Numbered from the stretch's first letter, positions 29,038-38,471 are shown. The stretch is 64,000 bases of DNA from Sphingomonas sp. Leaf17 (GCF_001421505.1 NZ_LMKL01000006.1:186001-250000); one strand, 5' to 3'. Notes: generated by a model not told the origin, from the sequence alone. Made by a program: numbers and translations.

Positions 29038-30376
29038 TCGCGACGGTCATTCCATCGATGCGGATCGTCGGCACGTTGTTGCCGAAGCGGAAGACCAGAT
29101 CGTTGGCCGGCGTCGCCTGTGCGAACATGTCCTTCAGATTGCCCGCGATCGTGAACTCGGCGACCGGCCCGGCAATCTGCCCGTCGACAATGCGGAAGCC
29201 CGCCGCGCCCCGGCTGTAATCGCCGGTCACACCGTTGACGCCGCTGCCGATCAGCTCGGTCACGAACACGCCGTCGGCGATATCCTCGATCAGCGTCGCA
29301 ACCGGGACATGCCCCGCCGCCATGTACAGGTTGCTGGTCGAGACGCCCGGCGCGCCGCCGATACCGCGCGCGGCGTGGCCGGTCGGCTCCAGCCCCAGTT
29401 GCCGCGCCGCCGCGCTGTCGAGCAGCCAGGTTTCCAGCACGCCATCCTCGATGATCGCGGTCGGCGACACCGGCAGTCCTTCGCCATCGAACGGGCGCGA
29501 GCGCAGGCCGTGCGGACGGTGCGGATCGTCGCGCACCTGAACGCCCTCGGGGAAGATCCGCGTGCCGAGCGCGTCGAGCAGGAAGCTGGTCTTGCGCGTG
29601 ATCGCCTGCCCCCCGATCGCGCCGATCAGATGACCGAGCAGCGAGGTGCCGACGCGCGGATCGAACACCACCGGCATCGGCCCGCTGACGACACGGCCCG
29701 GGTTCAGCCGCGCCACCGCGCGTTCGCCGGCCTCGCGACCGATATCCTCGGGCGAATCCAAGTGCGCGCGGTGGCGGGCGGAATGATAGGCGTAGTCGCG
29801 CTGCATCCCGCTGCCCTCGCCCGCCAGCACGCTGGCCGACAGGCCGTATCCGGTCGCGCCGTACGCCCCGGCAAAGCCGTGGCTGGTGGCCAGCGCCCAG
29901 ACGACGCGCGAAGCGCTGGCCCCGCCGCCCTCGCTGTTGGTGACGCCGGGGACCGCGCGCGCCGCATCCTCCGCCGCCATCGCCATGTCGCGCAGGGTCG
30001 TGGGGCTGGGATCGCCAGCATCCTCCAGATCCAGATGCGGCGGTGCGCCGTGCATCAGCCGCTCCTCGGGCGCGAGGCCGGCCCAGGCATCCTCGGGCGC
30101 CTCGCGCGCCATCGCCACCGCGCGTTCGACCAGCGCGTCCATCGCGGCGACCGACAGGTCCGACGTCGAGACGCTGGCCGACCGCTTGCCGACGAACACG
30201 CGCAGGCCGAGTTCCTCGGACTCGGACCGACCGACATCCTCCAGCTTGCCAAGGCGGACGGAGACTTCCAGCGCGGCGTCGGCGGCGAACACCGCATCGG
30301 CGGCGTCCGCACCGGCGGCCCTGGCGCGGGTAACGATATCGGCGGCGCGCGCTTGCGCGTGTTCGGGTGTCAGCAT
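29030..30376 (-). CDS. pmbA: Metalloprotease subunit PmbA/TldE
   Basis: The 448-residue product is the TldE/PmbA partner of TldD. Typical segments are LEVSVRLGKLEDVGRSESEELG near the N-terminus, NPGRVVSGPMPVVFDPRVGTSLLGH in the middle and SNLYMAAGHVPVATLIEDIADG near the end. It lacks the HExxxH zinc motif, as expected for the non-catalytic subunit. In E. coli TldD/TldE form a heterodimeric protease that matures microcin B17 and degrades CcdA. The tldD gene is at 57286-58710, with a ccdAB pair next to it. Confidence 0.93.
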   Translation of the reverse strand: MLTPEHAQARAADIVTRARAAGADAADAVFAADAALEVSVRLGKLEDVGRSESEELGLRVFVGKRSASVSTSDLSVAAMDALVERAVAMAREAPEDAWAGLAPEERLMHGAPPHLDLEDAGDPSPTTLRDMAMAAEDAARAVPGVTNSEGGGASASRVVWALATSHGFAGAYGATGYGLSASVLAGEGSGMQRDYAYHSARHRAHLDSPEDIGREAGERAVARLNPGRVVSGPMPVVFDPRVGTSLLGHLIGAIGGQAITRKTSFLLDALGTRIFPEGVQVRDDPHRPHGLRSRPFDGEGLPVSPTAIIEDGVLETWLLDSAAARQLGLEPTGHAARGIGGAPGVSTSNLYMAAGHVPVATLIEDIADGVFVTELIGSGVNGVTGDYSRGAAGFRIVDGQIAGPVAEFTIAGNLKDMFAQATPANDLVFRFGNNVPTIRIDGMTVASG

Positions 30377-30408
30377 CGCCCGGATTTAGGGTCGCTGCGC
30401 CGCGATAG

Positions 30409-31317
30409 CTAGAGCACGGTTCCCACCGCCGCGCAGGCCAGCGCCATCAGCAGGCCGGCAAACCGGTTCGACCGGAACCGGCGCAGCGCATTGTCGCCAT
30501 CGCCCACGACCAGCGTCGCCACCTGCCACGCCAGATGCGCCGCCACCGGCAGCAGCGCGACCAGCGCCAGTAGGTCAGGCCGGACCAGCCACACCGCGCC
30601 CGCCCAGCACAGGATTGCGGCGGCGTAGAACCCCGCTACGCCGGCCTTCACCGATCGGCCCAGTGCCAGTGCCGAGGATCGCACGCCGATCATCGCATCG
30701 TCCTCGCGGTCCTGCAGTGCATAGATCGTGTCGTACCCGATCACCCAGGCAATCGACCCGGCATAGAGCAGCCCCAGCGGCCAGCCGACCCCGCCCGTCA
30801 CCGCCACCCAGCCGACCGGTGCGGCCCAGGAAAAGACCAGCCCCAACCACGCCTGCGGCCACCAGGTGATGCGCTTCATGAAGGGGTACGCCGCGACCAG
30901 CGCAAGGCTCGCCACCGCGACGCCGGCCGCCAGCGGCGGCAACTGGACCAGCACCACCAGTCCGACCAGGCACAGCAGCAGCAGCCACCCCCACGCCGCC
31001 TTCACCGACACCAGCCCCGCCGGGATCGGCCGCAGCGCAGTACGCGCCACCTTCGCATCCAGATCGCGGTCGACGATATCGTTGTACACGCACCCCGCTC
31101 CGCGCATCGCGATCGCGCCCAGCAGGAACCACGCCACCAGATCGAACCGGTCGACCAGTCCGCCCCCCAGCGCGATCGCCCAGACGCCGGGCCAGAACAA
31201 CAGCCACCAGCCGATCGGCCGGTCGAACCGCGCCAGCAGCGCGAACCCGCGCAAGGTCGGCGGCAGGCGGCCGACCAGCCCCTTGTGCTCGCTGTCGGGG
31301 ACGATGGTATCGGTCAT
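30409..31317 (-). CDS. ubiA: 4-hydroxybenzoate polyprenyltransferase
   Basis: The 302-residue polytopic protein has about eight to nine membrane helices and the two aspartate-rich motifs of UbiA prenyltransferases: NDIVDRDLD near residue 80 and YALQDREDD near residue 195. It attaches the polyprenyl tail to 4-hydroxybenzoate, the first membrane step of ubiquinone synthesis. FMKRITWWPQ and SWAAPVGW are also characteristic. The start at 31317 gives MTDTIVPDSEHKGLVGRLP; an earlier in-frame ATG adds an unlikely tail. Confidence 0.94.
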   Translation of the reverse strand: MTDTIVPDSEHKGLVGRLPPTLRGFALLARFDRPIGWWLLFWPGVWAIALGGGLVDRFDLVAWFLLGAIAMRGAGCVYNDIVDRDLDAKVARTALRPIPAGLVSVKAAWGWLLLLCLVGLVVLVQLPPLAAGVAVASLALVAAYPFMKRITWWPQAWLGLVFSWAAPVGWVAVTGGVGWPLGLLYAGSIAWVIGYDTIYALQDREDDAMIGVRSSALALGRSVKAGVAGFYAAAILCWAGAVWLVRPDLLALVALLPVAAHLAWQVATLVVGDGDNALRRFRSNRFAGLLMALACAAVGTVL

Positions 31318-31371
31318 GGCCGTAGCTTTCGTTGGCGATGCGGTTTTTATCAACCGGATTGCTCCATCTCA

Positions 31372-31395
31372 CCACCCCGGCGAAGGCCGGGGTGG
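31372..31395. repeat. Short palindrome, family A
   Basis: CCACCCCGGC, loop GAAG, GCCGGGGTGG: perfect 10-bp arms in the divergent gap between ubiA and the following plus-strand genes. Confidence 0.75.
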
Positions 31396-31562
31396 ACGGA
31401 CAAACCTTGCGAAAGCTTCGCCTTGTGGACTGAGTGACAACAGCAACGCATCCATCGGACATCCAAGTCTACCCGCACTCCAGTCCCGCCTAGAAACACG
31501 GCGTTTGGCGCGCAAGCCCGAAGCGGCTACCCCGTGACGGTGCGCAACCCCGTCACCACCCC

Positions 31563-31730
31563 ATGATCGGCCTGTCGGTCGCGGTCGGGCGCTTCGTCGA
31601 GGCGCTGTTCTGGGCGATCCTGCGCGTCGCGGGGGTCGCGGCGGTCGGCGTGGTGCTGACCGTGCTGGCGATCGGACTGGCCTTTGTCGTCGGGCGACGG
31701 CTGTGGAAACGACGCCTGCCGAAACATTAG
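31563..31730 (+). CDS. Possible small membrane protein
   Basis: A 55-codon frame encodes a charged-ended, mostly hydrophobic peptide: MIGLSVAVGRFVEALFW, a long apolar span of about 30 residues, then RRLWKRRLPKH. This would make one long or two short membrane helices with a basic cytoplasmic tail. It lies between ubiA and rsmE on the rsmE strand. There is no clear ribosome-binding site and I do not recognise a family, so it may be noncoding. Confidence 0.4.
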   Translation: MIGLSVAVGRFVEALFWAILRVAGVAAVGVVLTVLAIGLAFVVGRRLWKRRLPKH

Positions 31731-31783
31731 AACATCGGGTTTCTCGACTTCGCTCGAACCGGACGGGTAGAGGGGACCAGCCC

Positions 31784-32545
31784 ATGCAACAGGATACCCC
31801 CATGCCCGCCACCCCCGCCTGGCCGCCGCAATCGACGCCGCGCCTGTTCGTCGAGGAGTCCCTTGCCCCCGGCGTTCGCCGGATCGACGGGCCGGCGGCG
31901 CATTATCTGGTGTCGGTGATGCGGACGAAAGTCGGCGATCCGGTAAAGCTGTTCGACGATGCGACCGGCGAATGGCTGGCCATCGCCCGCGACGTCGGCC
32001 GCCGCGACCTGTCGGTCGAGGTGACTGAATGCCTGCGCCCACGCGAAACGGTCCCCGACCTGTGGCTGTGCGCCGCGCCGCTGAAGAAGAACCGCGTCGA
32101 CTGGATGGCGGAAAAGGCATGCGAACTGGGCGTCGACCGCTATGTCCCTGTCGTCACCCGCCGCACGGTCGTCGACAAGCCGAATACCGACCGGCTGCGC
32201 GCCCACATGATCGAGGCAGCCGAGCAATGCGGCCGCACCGCCATCCCGCAGGTTGCGGACCCGGTCAAACTGCCCGCGCTGCTGCGCGACTGGCCCGACG
32301 AACGTACGCTGTTCTTCGCCGACGAAACCGGCGGTGCGCCCGCGCTTGACGCAATGCGCGCGAAACCCGGTGCGGCGGCGATCCTGATCGGCCCCGAAGG
32401 CGGGTTCGACGCCGACGAACGCGCCGCGATCCGCGCCATGCCGCAGGCGATCGGCATCGCGCTTGGCCCCCGCATCCTGCGCGCCGATACCGCCGCTGCT
32501 GCTGCAACCGCGCTGTGGATGGCGGCGGCGGGGGACTGGACCTGA
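31784..32545 (+). CDS. rsmE: 16S rRNA (uracil-1498-N3)-methyltransferase
   Basis: This 253-residue SPOUT-family enzyme has an N-terminal PUA-like domain (FVEESLAPGVRRIDGPAAHYL) and a trefoil-knot SAM-binding domain with KKNRVDWMAEKACELGV, EAAEQCGRTAIP, LIGPEGGFDADE and the knot segment ALGPRILRADTAA. It methylates U1498 of 16S rRNA. The start at 31784 is supported by AGGGGA six bases upstream; a second ATG six codons in is possible. Confidence 0.95.
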   Translation: MQQDTPMPATPAWPPQSTPRLFVEESLAPGVRRIDGPAAHYLVSVMRTKVGDPVKLFDDATGEWLAIARDVGRRDLSVEVTECLRPRETVPDLWLCAAPLKKNRVDWMAEKACELGVDRYVPVVTRRTVVDKPNTDRLRAHMIEAAEQCGRTAIPQVADPVKLPALLRDWPDERTLFFADETGGAPALDAMRAKPGAAAILIGPEGGFDADERAAIRAMPQAIGIALGPRILRADTAAAAATALWMAAAGDWT

Positions 32546-32600
32546 ACGGCCATGTTCGTCCCACTAGCGCCGCCCCGCGTCGCAGCGTAAGGCGCGGTTC

Positions 32601-33974
32601 ATGACGTCAGATCCGGTTTCGAAGAGCAACGCACCGACCATCGAGTCGCGCGACCAGTTGATCGCCAGCTTCGCGCACGGCGAGAAGCCCAAGGATCGCT
32701 GGCGGATCGGCACCGAACACGAAAAATTCGTCTATTCGACCAGCGACCATCACGCCCCGTCCTATGACGAGGCTGGCGGCATCCGCGCGCTGCTCGGCGA
32801 GCTGGAGCAATATGGCTGGACCCCGGTCATGGAGGGCGGAAACGTCATCGCCATGTCGGGCGCGGACGGCAGCATCAGCCTGGAACCTGCCGGCCAGTTC
32901 GAGCTGTCCGGCGCACCGCTCGACAATCTGCACCAGACCTGCGCCGAAACCGGCCGCCATCTGGAACAGGTGAAGGCCGCCGGCGAAAAGCTCGGCATCG
33001 GCTTCCTCGGCATGGGCATGTGGCCGGACAAGACCCGCGCCGAACTGCCGATCATGCCCAAGGGCCGCTATGCCATCATGCTGCGGCACATGCCGCGCGT
33101 CGGCGCGATGGGCCTCGACATGATGCTGCGGACCTGCACGATCCAGGTCAATCTGGACTATGCGTCCGAGGCGGACATGGTGAAGAAGTTCCGCGTCGGC
33201 CTGGCCCTGCAACCGCTCGCCACCGCGCTGTTCGCGGCTTCGCCCTTTACCGAGGGCAGGCCGAACGGGATGCTGTCGTACCGCAGCCATATCTGGTCGG
33301 ACACCGACCCCGCGCGCACCGGCATGCTGCCCTTCGTCTTCGAAGACGGGTTTGGGTATGAGCGGTACGCCGACTATGCGCTCGATGTGCCGATGTACTT
33401 TGTCTACCGCGAGGGTCGCTACATCGACGCCGCCGGGTTGTCGTTCCGCGACTTCCTGAAGGGCGAACTGTCGGTCCTGCCGGGCGAGAAGCCGACGCTC
33501 GACGACTGGAACGATCACCTGTCGACCGCCTTCCCCGAAGTGCGGCTGAAGACCTTCCTGGAAATGCGCGGGGCGGATGGCGGCCCGTGGAACCGGATCT
33601 GCGCGCTGCCGGCGCTGTGGGTCGGGCTGCTGTACGACAGCCAGGCGCTGGATGCGGCGTGGGATCTGGTCAAGGACTGGGACATCGGCGATCGCCAACG
33701 CTTGCGCGATGCGGTGCCGAAGCTCGCGCTCGACGCGCCGCTGCCCGGTGGCGGCAAGCTTCGCGATGTGGCGGGGCAGGTGCTCGACATTGCCGGAGCC
33801 GGATTGTCGGCGCGGTCGCGGCTGAATGGTGCGGGCGACAACGAAACCGGTTTCCTCGATCCGCTGCGCGATATCGTCCGCAGCGGCAAGGTGCCGGCCG
33901 AGGTGCTGCTGGAGCGCTATCACGGCGCATGGAACGGTGACGTGTCGAAGGTGTACGGCGAGGCCAGCTTCTGA
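32601..33974 (+). CDS. gshA: Glutamate-cysteine ligase
   Basis: The 457-residue product matches the plant/alphaproteobacterial type of glutamate-cysteine ligase, the first enzyme of glutathione synthesis. Landmarks are RIGTEHEKFVY near residue 36, EPAGQFELSGAPL, FLGMGMWPD, LMLRTCTIQVNLDY and the C-terminal NRICALPALWVGLLYD. Two cysteines form a redox switch in plant enzymes; whether they are conserved cannot be judged here. It follows rsmE with a 55-base gap, a pairing I recall from other alphaproteobacteria. Confidence 0.95.
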   Translation: MTSDPVSKSNAPTIESRDQLIASFAHGEKPKDRWRIGTEHEKFVYSTSDHHAPSYDEAGGIRALLGELEQYGWTPVMEGGNVIAMSGADGSISLEPAGQFELSGAPLDNLHQTCAETGRHLEQVKAAGEKLGIGFLGMGMWPDKTRAELPIMPKGRYAIMLRHMPRVGAMGLDMMLRTCTIQVNLDYASEADMVKKFRVGLALQPLATALFAASPFTEGRPNGMLSYRSHIWSDTDPARTGMLPFVFEDGFGYERYADYALDVPMYFVYREGRYIDAAGLSFRDFLKGELSVLPGEKPTLDDWNDHLSTAFPEVRLKTFLEMRGADGGPWNRICALPALWVGLLYDSQALDAAWDLVKDWDIGDRQRLRDAVPKLALDAPLPGGGKLRDVAGQVLDIAGAGLSARSRLNGAGDNETGFLDPLRDIVRSGKVPAEVLLERYHGAWNGDVSKVYGEASF

Positions 33975-34010
33975 AGGCCGCATCGCGGCGGATGCACAGG
34001 CTCTTCAGTT

Positions 34011-34096
34011 CCCCGGCGAAGGCCGGGGCCCAGTTGGGTTAGCGTTGGGAGTTGTGCACCGCCGTTTACCCTGCTGGGCCCCGGCCTTCGCCGGGA
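34011..34096. repeat. Compound family A inverted repeat
   Basis: Arms 34012-34033 and 34074-34095 are complementary over about 22 bases (CCCGGCGAAGGCCGGGGCCCAG and its complement is inferred from position). Each arm also contains its own smaller palindrome, so it can form one long hairpin or two short ones. It separates the convergent gshA and methyltransferase-like genes. Confidence 0.8.
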
Positions 34097-34114
34097 AACG
34101 AAAGGTTTCGGGCC

Positions 34115-35398
34115 TCAGACAGCCTTGCCCCGCCGCCGCACCCACGCCAGCACCAGCGCAATTGCACCGTTGCGTAAAATCCAGTCGTTATAGGCGCGGT
34201 AGTCAGGATCTAGCATCAGGTGCCGCTCCTCGGTCTTCGCGCGCCAGTAATACACCCCGCTGACCGCCATGAGGGTCAACGTCGCGCGCGCGGCGTCGAC
34301 CAGGCTGCCGGTCGACAGCAACGGCACGGTCGAAATCCACCAGAACAGGTTCTTCGACCAATAGGCCGGGTGCCGCGTCCACCGATACGGCCCGTGCGTC
34401 AGGATCCCGCGATTGGTCAGGTTGGAAAAGCGCGGCCCGAACGCCACCGTCGCCCAGGCATAGATACCCGTCAGACCGACCAGCACCGCGCCGGTCAGCG
34501 CCAGCAGGACCGGATGCCATTGCAGCCAGTAGGTCCAGCTGGCGGTGCCGATATGATAATCCAGCACCCCGCCGTCCATCATCAGCGTCAGCGGCGGATA
34601 GCAGATCAGCGCCGCCATCCACGCCGCCGCGAACGGATTGGCGGTGCGGATATGCGAATCGAGCGGACGGAAGGTCAGGACATAGCCGACCGTCGCGAAC
34701 GCCATGTCGATCAGGAACATCAGCGCGATCAGCCACAGCGACAGCGCCACCGGATCGCGCAGCACGACGCTCAGGTCACCGCGCACGAACTCGCCGAACC
34801 CGCCCGGCAGACCGCCGAGCATGAAGGCGAGGAAGAACGCCTTCACCCCCCAGCTGCGCAGGTGATTGTAGATCGCCTCGCGCTCGACCCCCGCCTGCCC
34901 CGTCATCCACGCGCCCAGCATCCACGCGCCATCGCGCGGGGCCACCAGTCGCCGGTCGATCCACAGCACATAGGGCACCGAACACACGAACAGCACCGGC
35001 GCGGCCCAGGTCAGGCACCACATCGCGAACGCGAAATTGCCGATCCAGTAGAAGCGCCCGGTGGCATAGATCAGCGCGATCCCCCCCCAGGTGATCCACA
35101 GCCCCGCCAGCTTGGTCAGGCTGATGTCGATCGTCTCGCGCCAAGGCCGCGGGCCTGTCCAGTCGATCCCGGTAGACAGATTGCGATGCACCTTGTCGAC
35201 CAGCAGCGACCAGAGCGCCATCGGCACGCCACAGGCCACCAGATTGACCAGCGCCGCATACGGCCCGTCCATATGGTAATGCCGCGCGACCATGATCCAC
35301 GCGAAGACGCCGGCGATCCCGGCGAGACCCGCACCGCCGCTGACCGCCGATGGCGGGCGCGGATCGGCGGCGATGGGCGTGGCGGCGGTCATGGCCAT
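34115..35398 (-). CDS. Isoprenylcysteine methyltransferase-like membrane protein
   Basis: This 427-residue protein has about ten membrane helices. The C-terminal part carries the SAM-binding signature of the ICMT/PEMT membrane methyltransferase superfamily: ILTHGPYRWTRHPAYWSKNLFWW, then TEERHLMLDPDYRAY. The N-terminal six or so helices are an extra region not present in minimal ICMT proteins. The substrate in bacteria is not established and is probably a lipid or small molecule. Single gene, flanked by the compound repeat. Confidence 0.82.
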   Translation of the reverse strand: MAMTAATPIAADPRPPSAVSGGAGLAGIAGVFAWIMVARHYHMDGPYAALVNLVACGVPMALWSLLVDKVHRNLSTGIDWTGPRPWRETIDISLTKLAGLWITWGGIALIYATGRFYWIGNFAFAMWCLTWAAPVLFVCSVPYVLWIDRRLVAPRDGAWMLGAWMTGQAGVEREAIYNHLRSWGVKAFFLAFMLGGLPGGFGEFVRGDLSVVLRDPVALSLWLIALMFLIDMAFATVGYVLTFRPLDSHIRTANPFAAAWMAALICYPPLTLMMDGGVLDYHIGTASWTYWLQWHPVLLALTGAVLVGLTGIYAWATVAFGPRFSNLTNRGILTHGPYRWTRHPAYWSKNLFWWISTVPLLSTGSLVDAARATLTLMAVSGVYYWRAKTEERHLMLDPDYRAYNDWILRNGAIALVLAWVRRRGKAV

Positions 35399-35416
35399 CG
35401 CTTAGCCTGAAACCGG

Positions 35417-36940
35417 TTAACGAAGCGATGTCGTCGCTGTTGTTCCATGGCCACCCCGCCCGATGCCCGCAGCGATCAGCGCATCCGCCCACAGCGCGTA
35501 CCCGGCGTCATCCGGATGCGTCCCGTCGGGCAGCAGGGCGCGATCAAGCGTCCCGTCTGGCCGCAGAAACCGACCGGCGATGTCGATGAACCGCACCGCC
35601 GGATCGCGCGCGAACCGGTCAGCCAGCAGGCGGTTGGTCCGGGCAATCGTAACGCGCAACGGATCGGTGGCGGTATCACCACGCGGAAAGATCGCCATCA
35701 GCGCAATCCGGCTGTGCGGCGAGCGCGCCTTCACGTCGCGGACGATAGCCGCGACACCGGCCACCACCTCCGCCGGGGTGCTCGCACGGGCGTTGGTGGT
35801 GCCGGTCAGGTTGTTGGTGCCGATGTTGAGGACGACCCAGTCCGGGGCCATGCCATCGAACTCGCCAGACCGCAGCCGCCACAGGACGTTCTGCGTCCGG
35901 TCCCAGCCGAAACCCAGATTGGCGACCGCCATGCCGCCGAATACCCGCGCCCATGCCTGCGGACCACTGACCCGCGCGGCGGCGGGCGGCCCGGCCCAGA
36001 AATGGGTGATCGAATCGCCGATCAGGACGACCTCAGGCTTCATGCCGTGCAGGCCCATCACTGCACGGTGGCGCGGGTACCAGTCGTAGGAATCCCGCTC
36101 CAGCCACGGCACTGGCACGGTGGCGGTGTTCACGTCGGTCATCGCGGTCAGGGCAACGCGCGGCGGCGTGCCCAGCAATGCGGCCAATGTCGGTTCGATG
36201 GCCTCCGCCATTCGCCGCTGCCCGACCGTATCGGGATGCAGCGCCGCACCATGCCACGACAGGCGCGGATCATAGAACAGCCGCGTGTCGAGCGTCCCGT
36301 CACTTGCCTGGAAGATCGAGCCGACATCGAGATAGGCGACGCGCGGATCGCCGGCATAGCGCCGCGCCAGATAGGCGTTCACCGCCGCGTCGGCTGCGGA
36401 CTTCGCCGGGGAGATCGCGCTCGGCAACAGGCCAAGCAACAGGATCCTGGTCGTCGGCAACCGGCGCGACAGGTCTGCGACCACCGCGTCGATTCCTTCT
36501 TCCGTCTGCGCCGCCGTACGGCCCGCACGGCCGGTGTCGTTGGTGCCGATCAGCACCACCGCGACCCTCGGGTTCAGCCCGTCGACCTCGCCATGATCCA
36601 GCCGCCACAGCAGGTTCGCGGTCGTGTCGCCGCTAAACCCCAGGTTGATCGCACGCCGGGGGGCGTAGAATTGCGCCCAGGTGCCGGCGAAATCCTCGTC
36701 GGGCGGTGTGGCCTTGTCGTAATTGTTGGTGATCGAATCGCCGATCAGCAGGACCTGCGGATCGGGCCGGGTCGCGACCAGCGTCAGGATCGCGGCATGG
36801 CGGGCCGCCCACCAGCCCTCCGCCAGCCGATCGGCGGGAGCAGCCATCCCCACGGGCCGGGCCACGGCCACCACGGGCGTGACCAGCAGCGTCAGCGCCA
36901 GACACCGGATCAGCACGGTCCGCCAGATCCCCGGTGTCAT
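35417..36940 (-). CDS. Secreted tandem SGNH/GDSL hydrolase
   Basis: The 507-residue protein has a signal peptide (about 1-27) and two SGNH hydrolase domains of the PAF-acetylhydrolase-like type. Domain 1 (about 40-260) has GDSIT with S69, GFSGDT and GTND (N134), and H235, but the position three before H235 is alanine rather than the catalytic aspartate. Domain 2 (about 280-495) has GDSIT with S310, GFGWD, GTNN (N376) and an intact DGTH (D472/H475). The second domain should be the active esterase or acylhydrolase; the first may have decayed. AAGGATAAGG precedes the chosen ATG. The small gene upstream ends 4 bases earlier. Confidence 0.88.
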   Translation of the reverse strand: MTPGIWRTVLIRCLALTLLVTPVVAVARPVGMAAPADRLAEGWWAARHAAILTLVATRPDPQVLLIGDSITNNYDKATPPDEDFAGTWAQFYAPRRAINLGFSGDTTANLLWRLDHGEVDGLNPRVAVVLIGTNDTGRAGRTAAQTEEGIDAVVADLSRRLPTTRILLLGLLPSAISPAKSAADAAVNAYLARRYAGDPRVAYLDVGSIFQASDGTLDTRLFYDPRLSWHGAALHPDTVGQRRMAEAIEPTLAALLGTPPRVALTAMTDVNTATVPVPWLERDSYDWYPRHRAVMGLHGMKPEVVLIGDSITHFWAGPPAAARVSGPQAWARVFGGMAVANLGFGWDRTQNVLWRLRSGEFDGMAPDWVVLNIGTNNLTGTTNARASTPAEVVAGVAAIVRDVKARSPHSRIALMAIFPRGDTATDPLRVTIARTNRLLADRFARDPAVRFIDIAGRFLRPDGTLDRALLPDGTHPDDAGYALWADALIAAGIGRGGHGTTATTSLR

Positions 36941-36944
36941 TGCC

Positions 36945-37139
36945 TTATCCTTCCACGAAATCGAGATAGCCGACCACATCGCTGCTGGTCTGAAGGAACA
37001 GGTCGCCTTGCACGTCCGGCTCCTGCGCCGCCGCCTCGGCGAGTGCCTGCGCCAGCGTGCCGTACAACAGCGTCACCGCCGCGCCGCTGTCGTCGAGGTG
37101 ATACAGCCGCACGGCCACGTCGTCGGATATGGTTCGCAT
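36945..37139 (-). CDS. Small hypothetical protein
   Basis: This 64-residue acidic protein (MRTISDDVAVRLYHLDDSG to DVVGYLDFVEG) has no signal peptide or membrane helix. Codon bias is like its neighbours and it lies 4 bases upstream of the SGNH gene. It reads like a small conserved sphingomonad protein of unknown role, with an alternating strand-helix pattern. No good Shine-Dalgarno sequence is visible. Confidence 0.6.
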   Translation of the reverse strand: MRTISDDVAVRLYHLDDSGAAVTLLYGTLAQALAEAAAQEPDVQGDLFLQTSSDVVGYLDFVEG

Positions 37140-37224
37140 GGCCGTTGGCTACGCCGTTCGCTGCCGTCCGCCAAGCCGGATGTTGACGCGCCCGCCCGCT
37201 CTGTGGCAGGCAATCCGTGAGTGA

Positions 37225-37298
37225 GCGGGTATAGCACAATGGTAGTGCAGCAGCCTTCCAAGCTGAATACACGGGTTCGATTCCCGTTACCCGCTCCA
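37225..37298 (+). tRNA. tRNA-Gly (anticodon TCC)
   Basis: The 74-base gene folds as a cloverleaf: acceptor GCGGGTA/TACCCGC, D-arm GCAC/GTGC, anticodon loop CTTCCAA (TCC at 37257-37259), T-arm ACGGG/CCCGT, discriminator T and an encoded CCA. A TTGACG hexamer at 37183-37188 could be the -35 element, with a weak -10. Confidence 0.96.
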
Positions 37299-37389
37299 TT
37301 CCTCCGAAATCAGCCATGAAACACTTGATCCGCCCCGCGCGCGGTGCATGGTCGCGGCCCTGTGAAAACCACGCCTGCGGGGGCCAGCC

Positions 37390-38391
37390 ATGACGATTTC
37401 CACCGACACGACACGACGCGGCGTGCTGGGCCTCGCGACCGGGGCCGCCGCCGTCGCCAGCATCCCGGCCGCCGCCGCCGCGAAGGTAGGCATCGTCATC
37501 CTGTCGACCTGGGATTTCGGCGCGGCGGCCAATGCAGCCGCCTATGCAAAGCTGATCGCCGGCGGCACGCTGGTCGATGCGGTCGAGGCGGGCGGGCGCG
37601 TGCCGGAATCGGACCCGGCCAATCATTCGGTCGGCTATTCGGGCTATCCCGACCGCGACGGCCGGGTGACGCTGGATGCGATCATCATGGACGATGCCGG
37701 TCATGTCGGCGCGGTCGGTGCGCTGGAAAACACCACTCACGCCATCTCGGTCGCGCGCGCGGTGATGGAAAAGACGCCGCACACCTTCCTGGTCGGCGAC
37801 GGCGCAACGCGGTTCGCGCGCGACCAGGGGTTCCCGCAGCAAAACCTGCTGACCCCCGAATCCGAGGCGGAATGGCGCAAATGGCTGACCACGCAAGCGT
37901 ACAGGCCCGTCGCCAACAGCGAGAACCGGATCAGCGGCGATGCGCGCGACCATGATACGATCGGCCTGCTGGCGCGCGACCGCAGCGGCCGCTTCGCCGG
38001 GGCCTGCACGACGTCCGGCATGGCGTTCAAGATGCACGGGCGGCTGGGCGATTCCCCGCAGTGCGGCAGCGGCCTGTTCGTGGAGGCGGGCGTCGGTGCG
38101 GCGACCGCGACCGGGCTGGGCGAGGAAGTCACGCGCATCGCCGGCACCGCGCGGGTCGTCGCGTCGATGCGCGCCGGCATGGCCCCGGACGCCGCCTGTC
38201 GCGAGGCGGTGATGCACATCGCACGGCTGCGCGGCGACGCGATCAAGGACACGCAGGTCGGCTTCATCGCGATCGCGCAGGACGGGCGAACCGGTGCCTT
38301 CGCGCTGTTGCCGGGCTTCACCTATGCGCTGACCGACGATGCCGGAAAGACGGTGGTCCGCCCCGCCCCCAGCCTGAAGCGAGCCGCCTGA
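37390..38391 (+). CDS. Asparaginase-2/N4-glucosaminyl-asparaginase family protein
   Basis: This 333-residue Ntn-hydrolase matches the aspartylglucosaminidase/isoaspartyl peptidase family. The nucleophile is T190 in DHDTIG, created by autocleavage between D189 and T190; GDSPQCGSGLFVE supplies the substrate pocket. Family members hydrolyse GlcNAc-asparagine or isoaspartyl bonds. The N-terminus TTRRGVLGLATGAAAVAS is a twin-arginine signal, so the folded enzyme is likely exported to the periplasm. Monocistronic and downstream of tRNA-Gly. Confidence 0.9.
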   Translation: MTISTDTTRRGVLGLATGAAAVASIPAAAAAKVGIVILSTWDFGAAANAAAYAKLIAGGTLVDAVEAGGRVPESDPANHSVGYSGYPDRDGRVTLDAIIMDDAGHVGAVGALENTTHAISVARAVMEKTPHTFLVGDGATRFARDQGFPQQNLLTPESEAEWRKWLTTQAYRPVANSENRISGDARDHDTIGLLARDRSGRFAGACTTSGMAFKMHGRLGDSPQCGSGLFVEAGVGAATATGLGEEVTRIAGTARVVASMRAGMAPDAACREAVMHIARLRGDAIKDTQVGFIAIAQDGRTGAFALLPGFTYALTDDAGKTVVRPAPSLKRAA

Positions 38392-38471
38392 AACGGCGCG
38401 CCACGAAACGGAATCGCGGTATCGGGCGTTGGGCGATCGTTATGGATTCTCAACGACCAGAAAGGGCTATC

